Origin: Lewinella cohaerens DSM 23179
Lineage (GTDB): Bacteria > Bacteroidota > Bacteroidia > Chitinophagales > Saprospiraceae
DNA: 46,380 nucleotides
NCBI RefSeq assembly: GCF_000379805.1
Contig: NZ_KB903532.1
Span: 40,483 to 86,862, forward strand
Direction: 5' to 3'
The translations under genes were made by a program, and so were the position numbers. Shown here piece by piece: positions 25,873 to 34,841 of the stretch; position 1 is the stretch's first letter, and the number at the start of each line of letters is the position of its first letter. Below the pieces are notes generated by a model. That model was given only the letters and a program-made list of their open reading frames with translations, had not been told where the DNA came from and did no database searches.

Positions 25873-28329
25873 ATGAAATCAAAACGCGATGAACTACTAG
25901 CGGTTCTTTTTAGTGAGCTAGAAGGCTGGACAATAGAAGGAGACGACCAGTTGTCTCCCAGCCAGGCCATCGAAAGTCGCTTTGATGTCTTGTTCAAAGA
26001 CGAGCATGAAATTAAAGAGATGCTCGAATTGCTTTCCGAGCACAATGATACCAGAAGTACGACGCTGAAAAACATTGTGTCACAAAGCATCATCATCGCT
26101 AATGGGACGGTTGAAATTGGTGATAAAAAGACGATTGTTATTCAAGCCTCTCCGCAACAACAACAATTGCCGAAGTACAGAACGCTGAGAAAACCGCCGC
26201 TGGTCAATTATTTGCTCAAAAGACGCGGCTTGTTGGCAACAATAAACGATCGCTTGCAGGCTGACCCGATCTTGCTACTGTATGGGCGTAGCGGTATTGG
26301 CAAATCAGTGCTGGCAGAAAATTATTTTCACGAATACAGCAACAGTTACCAGTACCTGATGTGGGTGCCTTATGAAGCTGATTTGCCTACCAGTTATATC
26401 CGTCATCGCGATTCGTCCACGATTTCATTGGCGGAAGTACTTGCAGAAGCCAAGCAGTTTGGTTTAAAACCGCAGGAAATCAACCGGAGATGCGCAGAAT
26501 ACATCAACCGAGCTTGGTCTAATTTATCGGGAACGAAGTTGTTGGTCATCGACGGGCTGGCACAAGCGGAGGATTTGGTGCCTTTTTTGGACTTACTACA
26601 TTTAGCCGATTGCCACATTTTGATTACGGCCGTGAAGGAAGAGAACTGCCCGATTCCTGGGTTTGCTGTCCCGGCATTGCGTAAGGATGAAATTGAAACC
26701 ATGGCTAAGGTGTTGTCCGAGACAGCGCTTTGGGATAAAAGTGACCTGGCGTTTATCGCTCAAAACACCTTGCTTTTGGACTTGGTGCTGCGCCATTGTC
26801 CTACCCAAAACCCTCAATGGGCAGCCAACTATTTGCGCGAACTACATTCGATTTGTGAACAGGATGCCTGGGAAGACCAACTACTCCATTGGTTGATGGA
26901 AAAAGCGCCGCTCTCTGCTGCCCACCGTTGGATACTGGTGCAATGGGCAACATTGCCTGAAAATACGCCCATAGAGCTCGACACATTCTGCCGGATTATA
27001 GGCATGGAGGATCGTAAAATGGAGGAGTCGCCGGATTTTGCGGCATTCAAATACGAAGCCGACGGAGGATGTTACCGAACCGAAACAAATGTTTTTGAGG
27101 ACATTGAGCCCTATCATACATCGCTTTCAGAAAATGGATGGATCAGGGAAGATGAGGACGCCGGTTTTCAGCTTCACCCATTGATCAGAAGGTATTTGAT
27201 CGAGACTTACGGGATTAAATGTGCTTACATATCGCAACAGTCCCAATTACTGGAGGCCAATTTTTTCATCCGAGAAGAAGTGGGCTACGATGAGCCAGAC
27301 GATGAGCTAACCCAAAAATGCCAATTGGTTTACGAAGAACATTTGACCCAATTGATGAACAGTGCCCAAGCCGTCAATACAGGAGATTACCGATCGTTGG
27401 TGGTGAAGTATATAGCCGTGCTAAAAGGAAATTACGATATGCCACTGCTTGGCATCTGGCTGGATAAACAACTGAAACTGTGGGAGGAAGAATACGGCCC
27501 GCATAGCTCAGAGGCTTCCTACAAAAGGAATGATTTAGGGTCCTATTACCTTGATACTGCCCAGTTTGATTCGGCTTTACTTTTATTCCTCCTAAATTTA
27601 GAGGTCTTTAAGCAAATCGGCGAGCGTCAGGGTGAAGGGGCGACTTTGAATAATATCAGCCTAATCCATAAAGCAAGAGGCGATTATGATATGGCCCTAG
27701 AGTATTTGGAACAAAGTTTGACCATAGCGCAGGAAATCGGTGACCGGCAAGGTGAGGGGGCGATTTTGGATAATATTGGTCAAATCTACCATGCCAAAGG
27801 TGGCTATGACACCGCCCTGCACTATTTGAACCAAAGTTTGGACATAAGACAAGAAATCGGCAACCGGCAAGGCGAGGGGACGACTTTGAATAATATCAGC
27901 CAAATCTATCATGCCAAAGGAGATTATGACACGGCCTTGCACTATTTGGACCAAAGTTTAGACATACTTCAGCAAATTGGCAATCGTAAAGGCGGGGGGA
28001 TGGCCTTGAATAATATCAGCCTAATCTATCATGCCAAAGGAGATGATGACACTGCCTTGCGCTATTTGCAACAAAGTTTGGACATTCAGCAGCAAATCGG
28101 CGACCAGCATGGATTTGCCAATTCAATTTCTAATATTGGAGCTATTTATTTTAAGCAGGATAAAATAGAAGAGGCTTTCCCTTTATTAATACAAGGCTAT
28201 CTTATCTTTCAAAAGTTAGGTTCTCCTGACATTCGAGAGCCTGCAAGTTTTCTTTCAAAACTTCAAAAAAGAATGGGCAAAGAAAAATTTGATAAGAAAG
28301 TGCAGGAAGTTATCTCCAAAATGGGCTAA
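25873..28329 (+). CDS. gene C: STAND NTPase-TPR protein with N-terminal G-x-V-x-I-G-D motif
   Basis: The 818-residue protein has a small helical N-terminal domain (1-64), then the motif NIVSQSIIIANGTVEIGD (67-84). A linker leads to a P-loop STAND NTPase (about 105-330) with Walker A YGRSGIGKS (Lys144), Walker B KLLVIDG (Asp227) and an LITAVKEEN sensor-like segment. A winged-helix region (about 330-450) follows, then a helical region and 40-residue TPR units (about 557-775). The last 66 residues are nearly the same as those of gene A. There is no CHAT domain or signal peptide, so gene C is likely a sensor or switch that needs a partner for output, with genes A and B the obvious candidates. A NACHT or NB-ARC subfamily could not be decided by eye. 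Confidence 0.82.
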   Translation: MKSKRDELLAVLFSELEGWTIEGDDQLSPSQAIESRFDVLFKDEHEIKEMLELLSEHNDTRSTTLKNIVSQSIIIANGTVEIGDKKTIVIQASPQQQQLPKYRTLRKPPLVNYLLKRRGLLATINDRLQADPILLLYGRSGIGKSVLAENYFHEYSNSYQYLMWVPYEADLPTSYIRHRDSSTISLAEVLAEAKQFGLKPQEINRRCAEYINRAWSNLSGTKLLVIDGLAQAEDLVPFLDLLHLADCHILITAVKEENCPIPGFAVPALRKDEIETMAKVLSETALWDKSDLAFIAQNTLLLDLVLRHCPTQNPQWAANYLRELHSICEQDAWEDQLLHWLMEKAPLSAAHRWILVQWATLPENTPIELDTFCRIIGMEDRKMEESPDFAAFKYEADGGCYRTETNVFEDIEPYHTSLSENGWIREDEDAGFQLHPLIRRYLIETYGIKCAYISQQSQLLEANFFIREEVGYDEPDDELTQKCQLVYEEHLTQLMNSAQAVNTGDYRSLVVKYIAVLKGNYDMPLLGIWLDKQLKLWEEEYGPHSSEASYKRNDLGSYYLDTAQFDSALLLFLLNLEVFKQIGERQGEGATLNNISLIHKARGDYDMALEYLEQSLTIAQEIGDRQGEGAILDNIGQIYHAKGGYDTALHYLNQSLDIRQEIGNRQGEGTTLNNISQIYHAKGDYDTALHYLDQSLDILQQIGNRKGGGMALNNISLIYHAKGDDDTALRYLQQSLDIQQQIGDQHGFANSISNIGAIYFKQDKIEEAFPLLIQGYLIFQKLGSPDIREPASFLSKLQKRMGKEKFDKKVQEVISKMG
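27601..28120 (+). repeat. 120-bp tandem coding repeats in gene C (TPR units)
   Basis: Five copies of the same 120-bp unit as in gene A (27601, 27721, 27841, 27961, 28081) lie in exact register. They encode units such as AKGDYDTALHYLDQSLDI then QQIGNRKG. The repeats and the 198 bases that follow match gene A closely, implying duplication or gene conversion between A and C. Confidence 0.85.
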
Positions 28330-28374
28330 TTGAGGTGGTATCGCTTCTTCCTAAAAATGCTTCTCAAATAAACA

Positions 28375-28410
28375 GCCCTGACCAGCAAAGCTAGCCAGGG
28401 CCGTTTTCTT
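28375..28410 (+). terminator. rho-independent terminator of the A-B-C locus
   Basis: GCCCTG (28375-28380) pairs with CAGGGC (28396-28401), with partial pairing inside, followed by TTTTCTT (28404-28410). It lies 46 bases after the stop of gene C. An outer inverted repeat (ATTGAGGT near 28329-28336, ACCTCAAT at 28411-28418) extends the stem, which may also serve the opposing metallopeptidase gene. Confidence 0.65.
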
Positions 28411-28456
28411 ACCTCAATTTATGACGATCCATTAAAAGACCACCTCAAACCACCTC

Positions 28457-31400
28457 CTACATCTTCACAAAACGACCTCTCCCTTTAATCAGATTATCGG
28501 AAATGATCACTTCGTAGCTGCCGGCAGGTAACTGCCGTACATTTATTGTTGTCTTCAAGTAATCGCCTGGTTTCGTAATATTTTGCTCCAGCAACAAACG
28601 GCCAGCTATGTCATAAACCAGAATTCTAATATCCCGCGCTGTTGGCTGTTGCAGCTCCAGTGTAAGCTCCGTGCTCACCGGATTAGGAAACAAGTTAAAG
28701 CGCAAATCGAAGGCCAAATCTCCGACGCCAACGATGTCAATAACGATCACCTCCGAACTGGCGGTACAGTCGTTTTCATCTATCACAACAATGACGTACT
28801 CGCCATCGGGCAGATCGGCAAAGGTGCCGCTTTCCTGGAGGGTGATACCACCGTCTATACTGTACATCAGATCGCCCGTTCCACCAGTAGCCGTAGCGGT
28901 AATGGTATTTTCTATCGCTTCCGTGGTAAGCACAATCTCAGGAGCATCTTCCACTTCGTAAGTGCCAGCGTCAAAGGTATTCTCCTGCGCGTCCATGATG
29001 GTTACGGGGTAGTTGCCTGCTAATAAGCCCTCGAATGTATTGCTTTCGCCAAACGTTTCGCCATCAATACTGTACTGATAAGGGCCTTCGCCGCCCATCA
29101 CTTCCGTTACCGTTAATGCGCCGTCATCGCCGTTGGCACAACTGGTACTCGTCATCGTTACGGTAGCACTTTGGATAAGGTTGATCGTCACTGTAGATGT
29201 GCCGATACAACCATTTTCGTCCATCACGGTAATCTCATAGGTGCCGTTAGGCAAATCAAGAAACTGGTTCCCTGCCTGGAAGGTTTCACCATCAATACTA
29301 TAAGTCAGCATTCCAGCACTTCCAGAAGCATCTACGGTGATATTATTAGCAGTCGTGGTCGTAGATACACTGATATTAGTTCCTCCTTCCAACACTACCA
29401 TATTGGTAATAACGATATTGCCGAGGGCATCCATAATGGTCACTTCGTAGGTTCCTGCCGCCAAACCACTAAAGACGTTTTCCATCTGGAAGGCAACTCC
29501 ATCCAGGCTATACGTAAATGGCGCATTGGGGCCGGTAGCATTGGCCGTGATCTGCCCACTGGCATCTCCTTCACACACTACGGCTTCGTTTACGTAAGTA
29601 GCACCAGCCAGCGTGCTCATTCCAAACTGGATGGTAAAGGTCTCGTTAGGTATCCAGCCACCGTCTGTAGCTATTACGCTAAAGCGGAAGTCGTCTTGCG
29701 TTGCGTCAACGTTCACATTCGTGTAAACTAGCAGGCCGTTATCAATATCAGCTTGGGTAAAGGTAGCCCCTATCGCAACAGGTGCTCCATCAAGCGTCAT
29801 CGTACCTTCTACAGGTAGGCTTAGCAGCGTAAACGTGATCGAGGTCGCGTCTTCTCCCGGCAGGCTGGCCAGCAAGTGACTGTTAGGTACTGCAGCTGTA
29901 GTACCTGCTTCCATGATGAAAACATTGTTCACCAAAGCCGGCGTTGCTACCGGTGGTACGTCTAAGCAAATATCCAAGCTCCAGCGGTCCAATTGCCCGC
30001 CATCTTGATCAAAGTTGTCTGTAATGGCCAATGTCCATATCCCCAAAGAGGAACCACCAATAAAAGTGCTCAATGGCTCAATCGACTGGAAGGTTCCGTT
30101 GATCGCATAGCCGCCTTCATCGCCGCAAGTGGCAGCCAATACGGAGGCATCATCTTCCGCCGCATCATCGAAGGTCAGCAGTAGGTTATCTTCTCCACAA
30201 CCGAAGTTAGAGGTAGCAGTACCCGGCTGGTCAAACAGGCTAATCTCTACACCGTCTGGAGACTGTAATACCACATCAAGGTCTCCTACCCAGCTGTGCG
30301 ATATTTCCATGCTGGTCGTCACCCTATCAATCATTAAAACATCCGGTATATTGATGGTAGCAATGAAGGTGCCTTCATCATTATTTGATATATCCAGCGG
30401 TACATCTTCACTGAAATAACTTACACAATTGTTACCTATGGTCTGGAATGCAAAAAACTCGGAAGAAGGCCCTCGTCCACAGAAATTATCTGCGGCTAAT
30501 CGCCAATAATACACCGTATTCGATAGCAAGTTTTGGGGCCGATAAGTATTAATATTCCCCGCTACAGTGGCAGTTTCTATCACCGTACCATCGAAAGCTG
30601 GGTTGGTCGCAATCTCAACAAAATACCCCGTAGCCGAAGGTATCAGATCCCAAGAAAGCATCACATTCAGCTCCTGGTCACTTGCGCCATCTGTAGGCGT
30701 AGCAAGCGCCAAACCGGCGAGTGTTCCGTTGACCACCGTCAGTGTCAGGGAACGATCAATGCTTACCGAGTCGGTTGTACCATTAAGGGTGATTTCATAA
30801 GTACCACTTTCTACATCCGCCAGGTTGCCAATGGTAAACGTGGAGGATGCAGTAGGCAAAATATCATTATCGGAGAAGGTCGCCGTTGCATTCGCAGGTA
30901 CGTTGGTCGCGCTCAGGCTTACGGCCTGATCAAAACCTACAAAAGCGGTCAGGTCTAGTTCGTAATTTACTGAATCTACATCGCTACATACCTCCATATT
31001 AAGTGGCGACACGTCCATTACGAACGTAGGCTCCGTTGGTTCGCTTATCAAAAAGTCTTCATCCGAAATATCGAAAAAGATATTGTCAGAACAGACCACC
31101 ATCACGCGGGCCATCGTGGTAACCTGGTTGGGTACTTGTAGAGCGTAGGTTCCGTCATTTGGCACCTGACTAGCCAGTATAACTGGATAAGTAAGACCAC
31201 CGTCCAAAGACAGCAAGATATCTACCTCGGCACAGCTCACGGGTGCGGCATCCGTGTTGGCTACATCCCAAGTGACCGTTTCCATTTGTCCGACTACCCA
31301 TTCTACAAGCACATTAGGTGTTTGTACCACAAATGGTCCGGCCGATTCTGCAAAAGTAAGTTCCAAATCTTCTTCGATAGTGCAACCACTGCCTATGCTG

Positions 31401-33001
31401 TTGTCACGTACCGTTACGCGGAAACTCATGTCTCGGCTTACTGCCGGTAATGATTCCCATCCATTATCGGTGCCGTTGATCAAGTTACTCAGGCGCGGAA
31501 AATAGCGGGTCGGGCTTTCCGTAGGGTCGAAGCTACGAAATACCGGCCCCTCTGTGTTGGTTGGCGCCGGTGGCATCGTACCCACTTCGTTGTCCATCTG
31601 TTCCCAGCAGTAGGTGATCGCATCACCATCGAGGTCTTCCCCAACGGCTGTCAGCCGGAATGGCGTAGAGATCGGTAAGACATAATTGTTCAACTGGGCT
31701 ACCGTCGGTGGCGTATTACCTGTTTCGGTGAAAACCGCACAATCGTTACCGTTATTATTATTGATGTAATTAGACATCTGCTGAATGCTGATCGCATGGA
31801 AATAATCATCGCTATTAGATTGTACATTGGGCGCACAGATGCCTGCATAACCCATGATCGTAGAAGCACTTCCTGGCTCCATGGCTGAAGCACCACTACG
31901 GTTACAATCGTTATTCTGCGTGTGTCCGGCACCATACTGGTGGCCCATCTCGTGAGCTACGTAATCAATATCAAAGGGGTCTCCTACCGGGTTGTTGATT
32001 CCAGTAACGCCATTACCCTTGCGATTAGGCGAACAGATAACGCCTAGCCCTGCTAGTCCACCACCCTGGGTACTAAAAATATGACCAATGTCGAAATTGT
32101 TGCTACCGATGATGTCTACACACTGGTCGTGACATTCACCAATCATCTGTCCTGGGCTGCCGTCATTATAAGGATCGGTATCAGGATCGAGAAAAACCAG
32201 CAGGTCATTGTTTTCCACAATTACCATTGTAGCGTTTACATCTCGCTCGAAGACCCCATTAACGCGGGTCATAGAGGTATTCATGGCTGCCAGTACGCCC
32301 TCTACAGTGCCGCCGTGAAACTCGGCGTACTCACCAGTACAGGTCAGGGCCAGCCGATAGGTTCGCAGGCGACAATCCCCTTGCAATAAACTGCGTGCAG
32401 GTGCGTCTAATGGACTCGCATCGCGGCCTTTAACAGCGGCCTCTTCTACAGTATGACAAGCAAAAGTCTGGTCGGCTTTCGTAAAGTCTTTTTTGTAATA
32501 AACGATGTAGTGTTCGGTATCGGCTTGCGCGTAAGGGTCGATAAAAACAGTGCCGTGCCGTGCCGAATGAATCATGGCGTGAAAACCAGCTGGCGTAAGA
32601 TCAAGTCGCACGCTGGCTGTAGGATCATCGATACCAATACCTGCATAAGAGCGAATATTAGGAAAACGTGCAGCCAACCCCGGTGCCAGTACTGGTGCGT
32701 AGTATACGCGAAAACGTTCCAGGCTACCGTCGGCCATTGGCAATTGTAGTACCGTTTCTTCCTCCGCAGCTTGTGGACTGAAACGTAGCGGTGCATTACG
32801 CAATAAGGGGCGTAAAGTAGTCTCGTTCAAGTTATAAGTCAGGTATCGATCCGGAACAATCCATCGTTCGGAATTAAAAGAAGAGAAGCTCGCTTCTTCC
32901 TGGGCGGTCCAAGGATTTATCCCTTCGCTTGCTTGGGCGGATAAACCGATAGATAAAGTCAAAAAAGCTAGGAATAAAGGAAACATTTTAAAGATTGGCA
33001 T
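28457..33001 (-). CDS. secreted zinc metallopeptidase (M12B/reprolysin-like) with P-domain, SprB-type repeats and T9SS sorting domain
   Basis: The start is put at 33001 because the resulting N-terminus (MPIFKMFPLFLAFLTLSIGL, then SAQ) is a signal peptide; the frame could extend to 33076. About 1514 residues. The zincin motif HEMGHQYGAGHT (His350, Glu351, His354, His360) is followed by IMGYAGIC with the Met-turn, as in reprolysin-like M12B peptidases. Downstream come Ig/cadherin-like beta domains and a proprotein-convertase P-domain (VTTSMEISHSWVGDLDVVL; GTFQSIEPLSTFIGGSSLG). Four SprB-type repeats follow (FTYSLDGVAFQ; LTYSIDGETFQ; YQYSIDGETFG; LMYSIDGGIT). A type A sorting domain begins at NLFPNPVSTELTLE. 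It is likely a surface-released protease. The substrate is unknown. Confidence 0.87.
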   Translation of the reverse strand: MPIFKMFPLFLAFLTLSIGLSAQASEGINPWTAQEEASFSSFNSERWIVPDRYLTYNLNETTLRPLLRNAPLRFSPQAAEEETVLQLPMADGSLERFRVYYAPVLAPGLAARFPNIRSYAGIGIDDPTASVRLDLTPAGFHAMIHSARHGTVFIDPYAQADTEHYIVYYKKDFTKADQTFACHTVEEAAVKGRDASPLDAPARSLLQGDCRLRTYRLALTCTGEYAEFHGGTVEGVLAAMNTSMTRVNGVFERDVNATMVIVENNDLLVFLDPDTDPYNDGSPGQMIGECHDQCVDIIGSNNFDIGHIFSTQGGGLAGLGVICSPNRKGNGVTGINNPVGDPFDIDYVAHEMGHQYGAGHTQNNDCNRSGASAMEPGSASTIMGYAGICAPNVQSNSDDYFHAISIQQMSNYINNNNGNDCAVFTETGNTPPTVAQLNNYVLPISTPFRLTAVGEDLDGDAITYCWEQMDNEVGTMPPAPTNTEGPVFRSFDPTESPTRYFPRLSNLINGTDNGWESLPAVSRDMSFRVTVRDNSIGSGCTIEEDLELTFAESAGPFVVQTPNVLVEWVVGQMETVTWDVANTDAAPVSCAEVDILLSLDGGLTYPVILASQVPNDGTYALQVPNQVTTMARVMVVCSDNIFFDISDEDFLISEPTEPTFVMDVSPLNMEVCSDVDSVNYELDLTAFVGFDQAVSLSATNVPANATATFSDNDILPTASSTFTIGNLADVESGTYEITLNGTTDSVSIDRSLTLTVVNGTLAGLALATPTDGASDQELNVMLSWDLIPSATGYFVEIATNPAFDGTVIETATVAGNINTYRPQNLLSNTVYYWRLAADNFCGRGPSSEFFAFQTIGNNCVSYFSEDVPLDISNNDEGTFIATINIPDVLMIDRVTTSMEISHSWVGDLDVVLQSPDGVEISLFDQPGTATSNFGCGEDNLLLTFDDAAEDDASVLAATCGDEGGYAINGTFQSIEPLSTFIGGSSLGIWTLAITDNFDQDGGQLDRWSLDICLDVPPVATPALVNNVFIMEAGTTAAVPNSHLLASLPGEDATSITFTLLSLPVEGTMTLDGAPVAIGATFTQADIDNGLLVYTNVNVDATQDDFRFSVIATDGGWIPNETFTIQFGMSTLAGATYVNEAVVCEGDASGQITANATGPNAPFTYSLDGVAFQMENVFSGLAAGTYEVTIMDALGNIVITNMVVLEGGTNISVSTTTTANNITVDASGSAGMLTYSIDGETFQAGNQFLDLPNGTYEITVMDENGCIGTSTVTINLIQSATVTMTSTSCANGDDGALTVTEVMGGEGPYQYSIDGETFGESNTFEGLLAGNYPVTIMDAQENTFDAGTYEVEDAPEIVLTTEAIENTITATATGGTGDLMYSIDGGITLQESGTFADLPDGEYVIVVIDENDCTASSEVIVIDIVGVGDLAFDLRFNLFPNPVSTELTLELQQPTARDIRILVYDIAGRLLLEQNITKPGDYLKTTINVRQLPAGSYEVIISDNLIKGRGRFVKM

Positions 33002-33176
33002 AGCGCTATGCCTACTGCGTGGTGTCATACTAGATAGTTGATGATGATATGGGGTGTCTAAAGCGTCCTTACTCACCGCAGAAAGCTTTACACAACCTAA
33101 AAATCAAAACTAGTGAGAAAAAAGCGATGAGGGAGACACGGGACGGGGATTGTGTCGGTTCATTTGCATAAAAAAC

Positions 33177-33212
33177 TTGCATCCCAACAAAACCAATCGT
33201 ATATTTACGATT
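33177..33212 (+). promoter_or_regulatory. arsR promoter overlapped by an ArsR-type operator
   Basis: TTG (33177-33179), a 20-base spacer and TATATTTA (33200-33207) match the Bacteroidota promoter pattern. The palindrome AATCGT (33195-33200), 6 bases, ACGATT (33207-33212) covers the -7 box and resembles ArsR/SmtB operators. A bound repressor would block RNA polymerase, which predicts autoregulation. The ATG at 33231 is 18 bases downstream. Confidence 0.6.
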
Positions 33213-33230
33213 AACTATAAGATAAAATCA

Positions 33231-33536
33231 ATGAAAGTACTTACAGAACAAAAATTCTCCGCCAACAGTCAGGAAGAAATGGCAAAATTTGCCAAAGCGC
33301 TTGCGCATCCGACAAGGCTTGAAATTTTGCGTCTGCTGAGTACACAAAGTTGTTGTTTTACGGGTGATTTAGTAGAGGTATTACCGATTGCCCAATCTAC
33401 CGTTTCCCAACATTTGAAAGAACTGAAAAATGCAGGGCTGATTCAAGGAGAAATAGATGCCCCCAAAATCAAGTATTGCATCAACCAAGAAAATTGGAGA
33501 AAAGCGAAGCTGCTTTTTGCCGCTTTTTTTGAGTGA
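33231..33536 (+). CDS. arsR: ArsR-family metalloregulatory repressor
   Basis: The 101-residue protein starts at the ATG at 33231. The frame is open upstream to 33150, but the promoter and operator lie in that part. It is a winged helix-turn-helix of the ArsR/SmtB family: AKALAHPTRLEILRLLS (first helices), a short cysteine pair QSCCFTGDL, then VEVLPIAQSTVSQHLKELKNAGLI (recognition helix) and the GEIDAPKIKYCI wing. The two adjacent cysteines plus Cys at the wing could bind As(III) or Sb(III). It heads an operon of thioredoxin-like and permease genes and lies beside two similar palindromes, supporting autoregulation by a thiophilic metalloid or related compound. Confidence 0.86.
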   Translation: MKVLTEQKFSANSQEEMAKFAKALAHPTRLEILRLLSTQSCCFTGDLVEVLPIAQSTVSQHLKELKNAGLIQGEIDAPKIKYCINQENWRKAKLLFAAFFE

Positions 33537-33554
33537 TATTTTTTTAACCAAACC

Positions 33555-33579
33555 TATCGTCAATTTGCGATTGACGATA
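33555..33579 (+). promoter_or_regulatory. second ArsR-type operator, before the thioredoxin-like gene
   Basis: TATCGTCAA (33555-33563) pairs exactly with TTGACGATA (33571-33579) around a 7-base spacer. The shared ATCGT/ACGAT half-sites match the first operator at 33195-33212. It lies 15 bases before the ATG at 33594 and suggests a second control point or an internal promoter. Confidence 0.6.
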
Positions 33580-33593
33580 ACAAAATAACGATC

Positions 33594-33830
33594 ATGAAAG
33601 AGATAAAAATTCTTGGAACAGGTTGTCCAAAATGTAAACAAACTACCAGCATGGTAGAGAAAGCTGTCGAAGAACTTGGACTAACCAACGTTACCATTGA
33701 AAAGGTGGAAGACATCATGAAAATCATGGAATACAATGTCATTTCCACACCGGCCGTAGTGATTGATGGTGACATCAAAATAAAGGGTCGTGTGCCTTCT
33801 GTCCCTGAATTGAAGGAACTCTTACAATAA
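33594..33830 (+). CDS. small thioredoxin/glutaredoxin-like protein, ArsE-like
   Basis: The 78-residue protein has a thioredoxin fold of the minimal archaeal/TM0996 type: a beta strand KEIKILGTG, the redox pair CPKC (Cys11-Cys14), a helix, and the cis-proline strand NVISTPAVVIDG. It is cytoplasmic. It sits between arsR and a permease and upstream of an ArsF-like lipoprotein and an ArsG-like permease. That layout resembles the arsEFG type of operon, in which small redox proteins reduce nitroaryl arsenicals before efflux. The role as ArsE is assigned by context, with moderate certainty. Confidence 0.72.
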   Translation: MKEIKILGTGCPKCKQTTSMVEKAVEELGLTNVTIEKVEDIMKIMEYNVISTPAVVIDGDIKIKGRVPSVPELKELLQ

Positions 33831-33843
33831 ACAGTTTCTGATT

Positions 33844-34821
33844 ATGTTTGATTGGGTTCAACAATTTGCAGACTGGTTGGTGTATGAGCAATTTGGGTTA
33901 GTAAAAGGAGAACATCTGGCAGAAGCTTTGAATTTCTTCTTCTACGACAGCATCAAAATATTGCTTTTGCTTTTTATCGTCATCTTTTTCATGGGGATCG
34001 TAAACAGTTATTTTCCTGTTGAAAAGGTTCGAAACTTCCTTTCGCGCAACAAGCTTTACGGCACGGAATACCTGATGGCTTCTCTTTTCGGAGTAGTTAC
34101 GCCCTTCTGTTCTTGCTCTTCCGTCCCTTTGTTTATTGGCTTCGTGAGAGGAGGGATTCCACTGGGGGTTACGTTTGCTTTTTTGATTACGTCTCCCCTC
34201 GTCAACGAAGTAGCTATTGGCCTTTTCATTGGACTTTTTGGCTTGAAGACCACCATCATCTACGTGATCAGCGGCGTGATTTTGGGTATGACAGCAGGAA
34301 TTATTCTTTCAAAATTCAGGCTCGAACGATTTCTAACGCCCTGGGTGAAAGAGGTTTTGGCGAATGCCCAAAAAGAAAGTGAAGCGTTTGAAGCGGAGCA
34401 GACCCCTTTCCGCCAAAGACTCCCCATTATCTGGGCGGAAGTCCTGAATATTTTAAGGGGAGTTATTCCTTATGTCATCGTAGGTATCGCTATTGGTGGC
34501 TTAATGCACGGTTATATACCTGAAGGTTTCTTTGAACAGTACATGAATAAAGAAAATCCTTTTGCGGTACCTATTGCTACTATCCTTGCGGTACCCATGT
34601 ATTCTAATGCCTCAGGCATATTGCCCGTTGCGCAAGTATTGGTAAGCAAGGGGATTCCACTCGGTACAGCCATTGCTTTTATGATGGGGGTCGTTGGCCT
34701 ATCCATCCCGGAAGCGATGCTTTTGAAGAAGGTAATGAGTCTAAAACTTATCGGCATATTCTTCGGAGTAGTGACGCTTTGCATCATTGTTTCGGGCTAT
34801 GTTTTCAACATGATTTTTTAG
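33844..34821 (+). CDS. ArsP-like permease (DUF318/UPF0718 family)
   Basis: The 325-residue integral membrane protein has about eight hydrophobic segments and the conserved TPFCSCSSVPLFIGFVRGGIP region, with a Cys-x-Cys pair at residues 89 and 91. Another repeat of the same kind, with VPMYSNASGILP and GVVGLSIPEA, lies in the second half. This is the predicted permease family to which organoarsenical exporter ArsP belongs. It starts 13 bases after the thioredoxin-like gene. Together with ArsR, it supports efflux of trivalent organoarsenicals or related thiophilic compounds, though the exact substrate is open. Confidence 0.8.
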   Translation: MFDWVQQFADWLVYEQFGLVKGEHLAEALNFFFYDSIKILLLLFIVIFFMGIVNSYFPVEKVRNFLSRNKLYGTEYLMASLFGVVTPFCSCSSVPLFIGFVRGGIPLGVTFAFLITSPLVNEVAIGLFIGLFGLKTTIIYVISGVILGMTAGIILSKFRLERFLTPWVKEVLANAQKESEAFEAEQTPFRQRLPIIWAEVLNILRGVIPYVIVGIAIGGLMHGYIPEGFFEQYMNKENPFAVPIATILAVPMYSNASGILPVAQVLVSKGIPLGTAIAFMMGVVGLSIPEAMLLKKVMSLKLIGIFFGVVTLCIIVSGYVFNMIF

Positions 34822-34841
34822 AATTTTAAAATAATTGACTA

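Noticed and set aside
33002-33076. Longer start for the metallopeptidase
   Set aside because: The extra 25 residues would precede a normal signal peptide and add no feature; the shorter start at 33001 is preferred.
33150-33230. Longer start for ArsR
   Set aside because: Promoter and operator occupy this stretch, so translation is unlikely to begin there.
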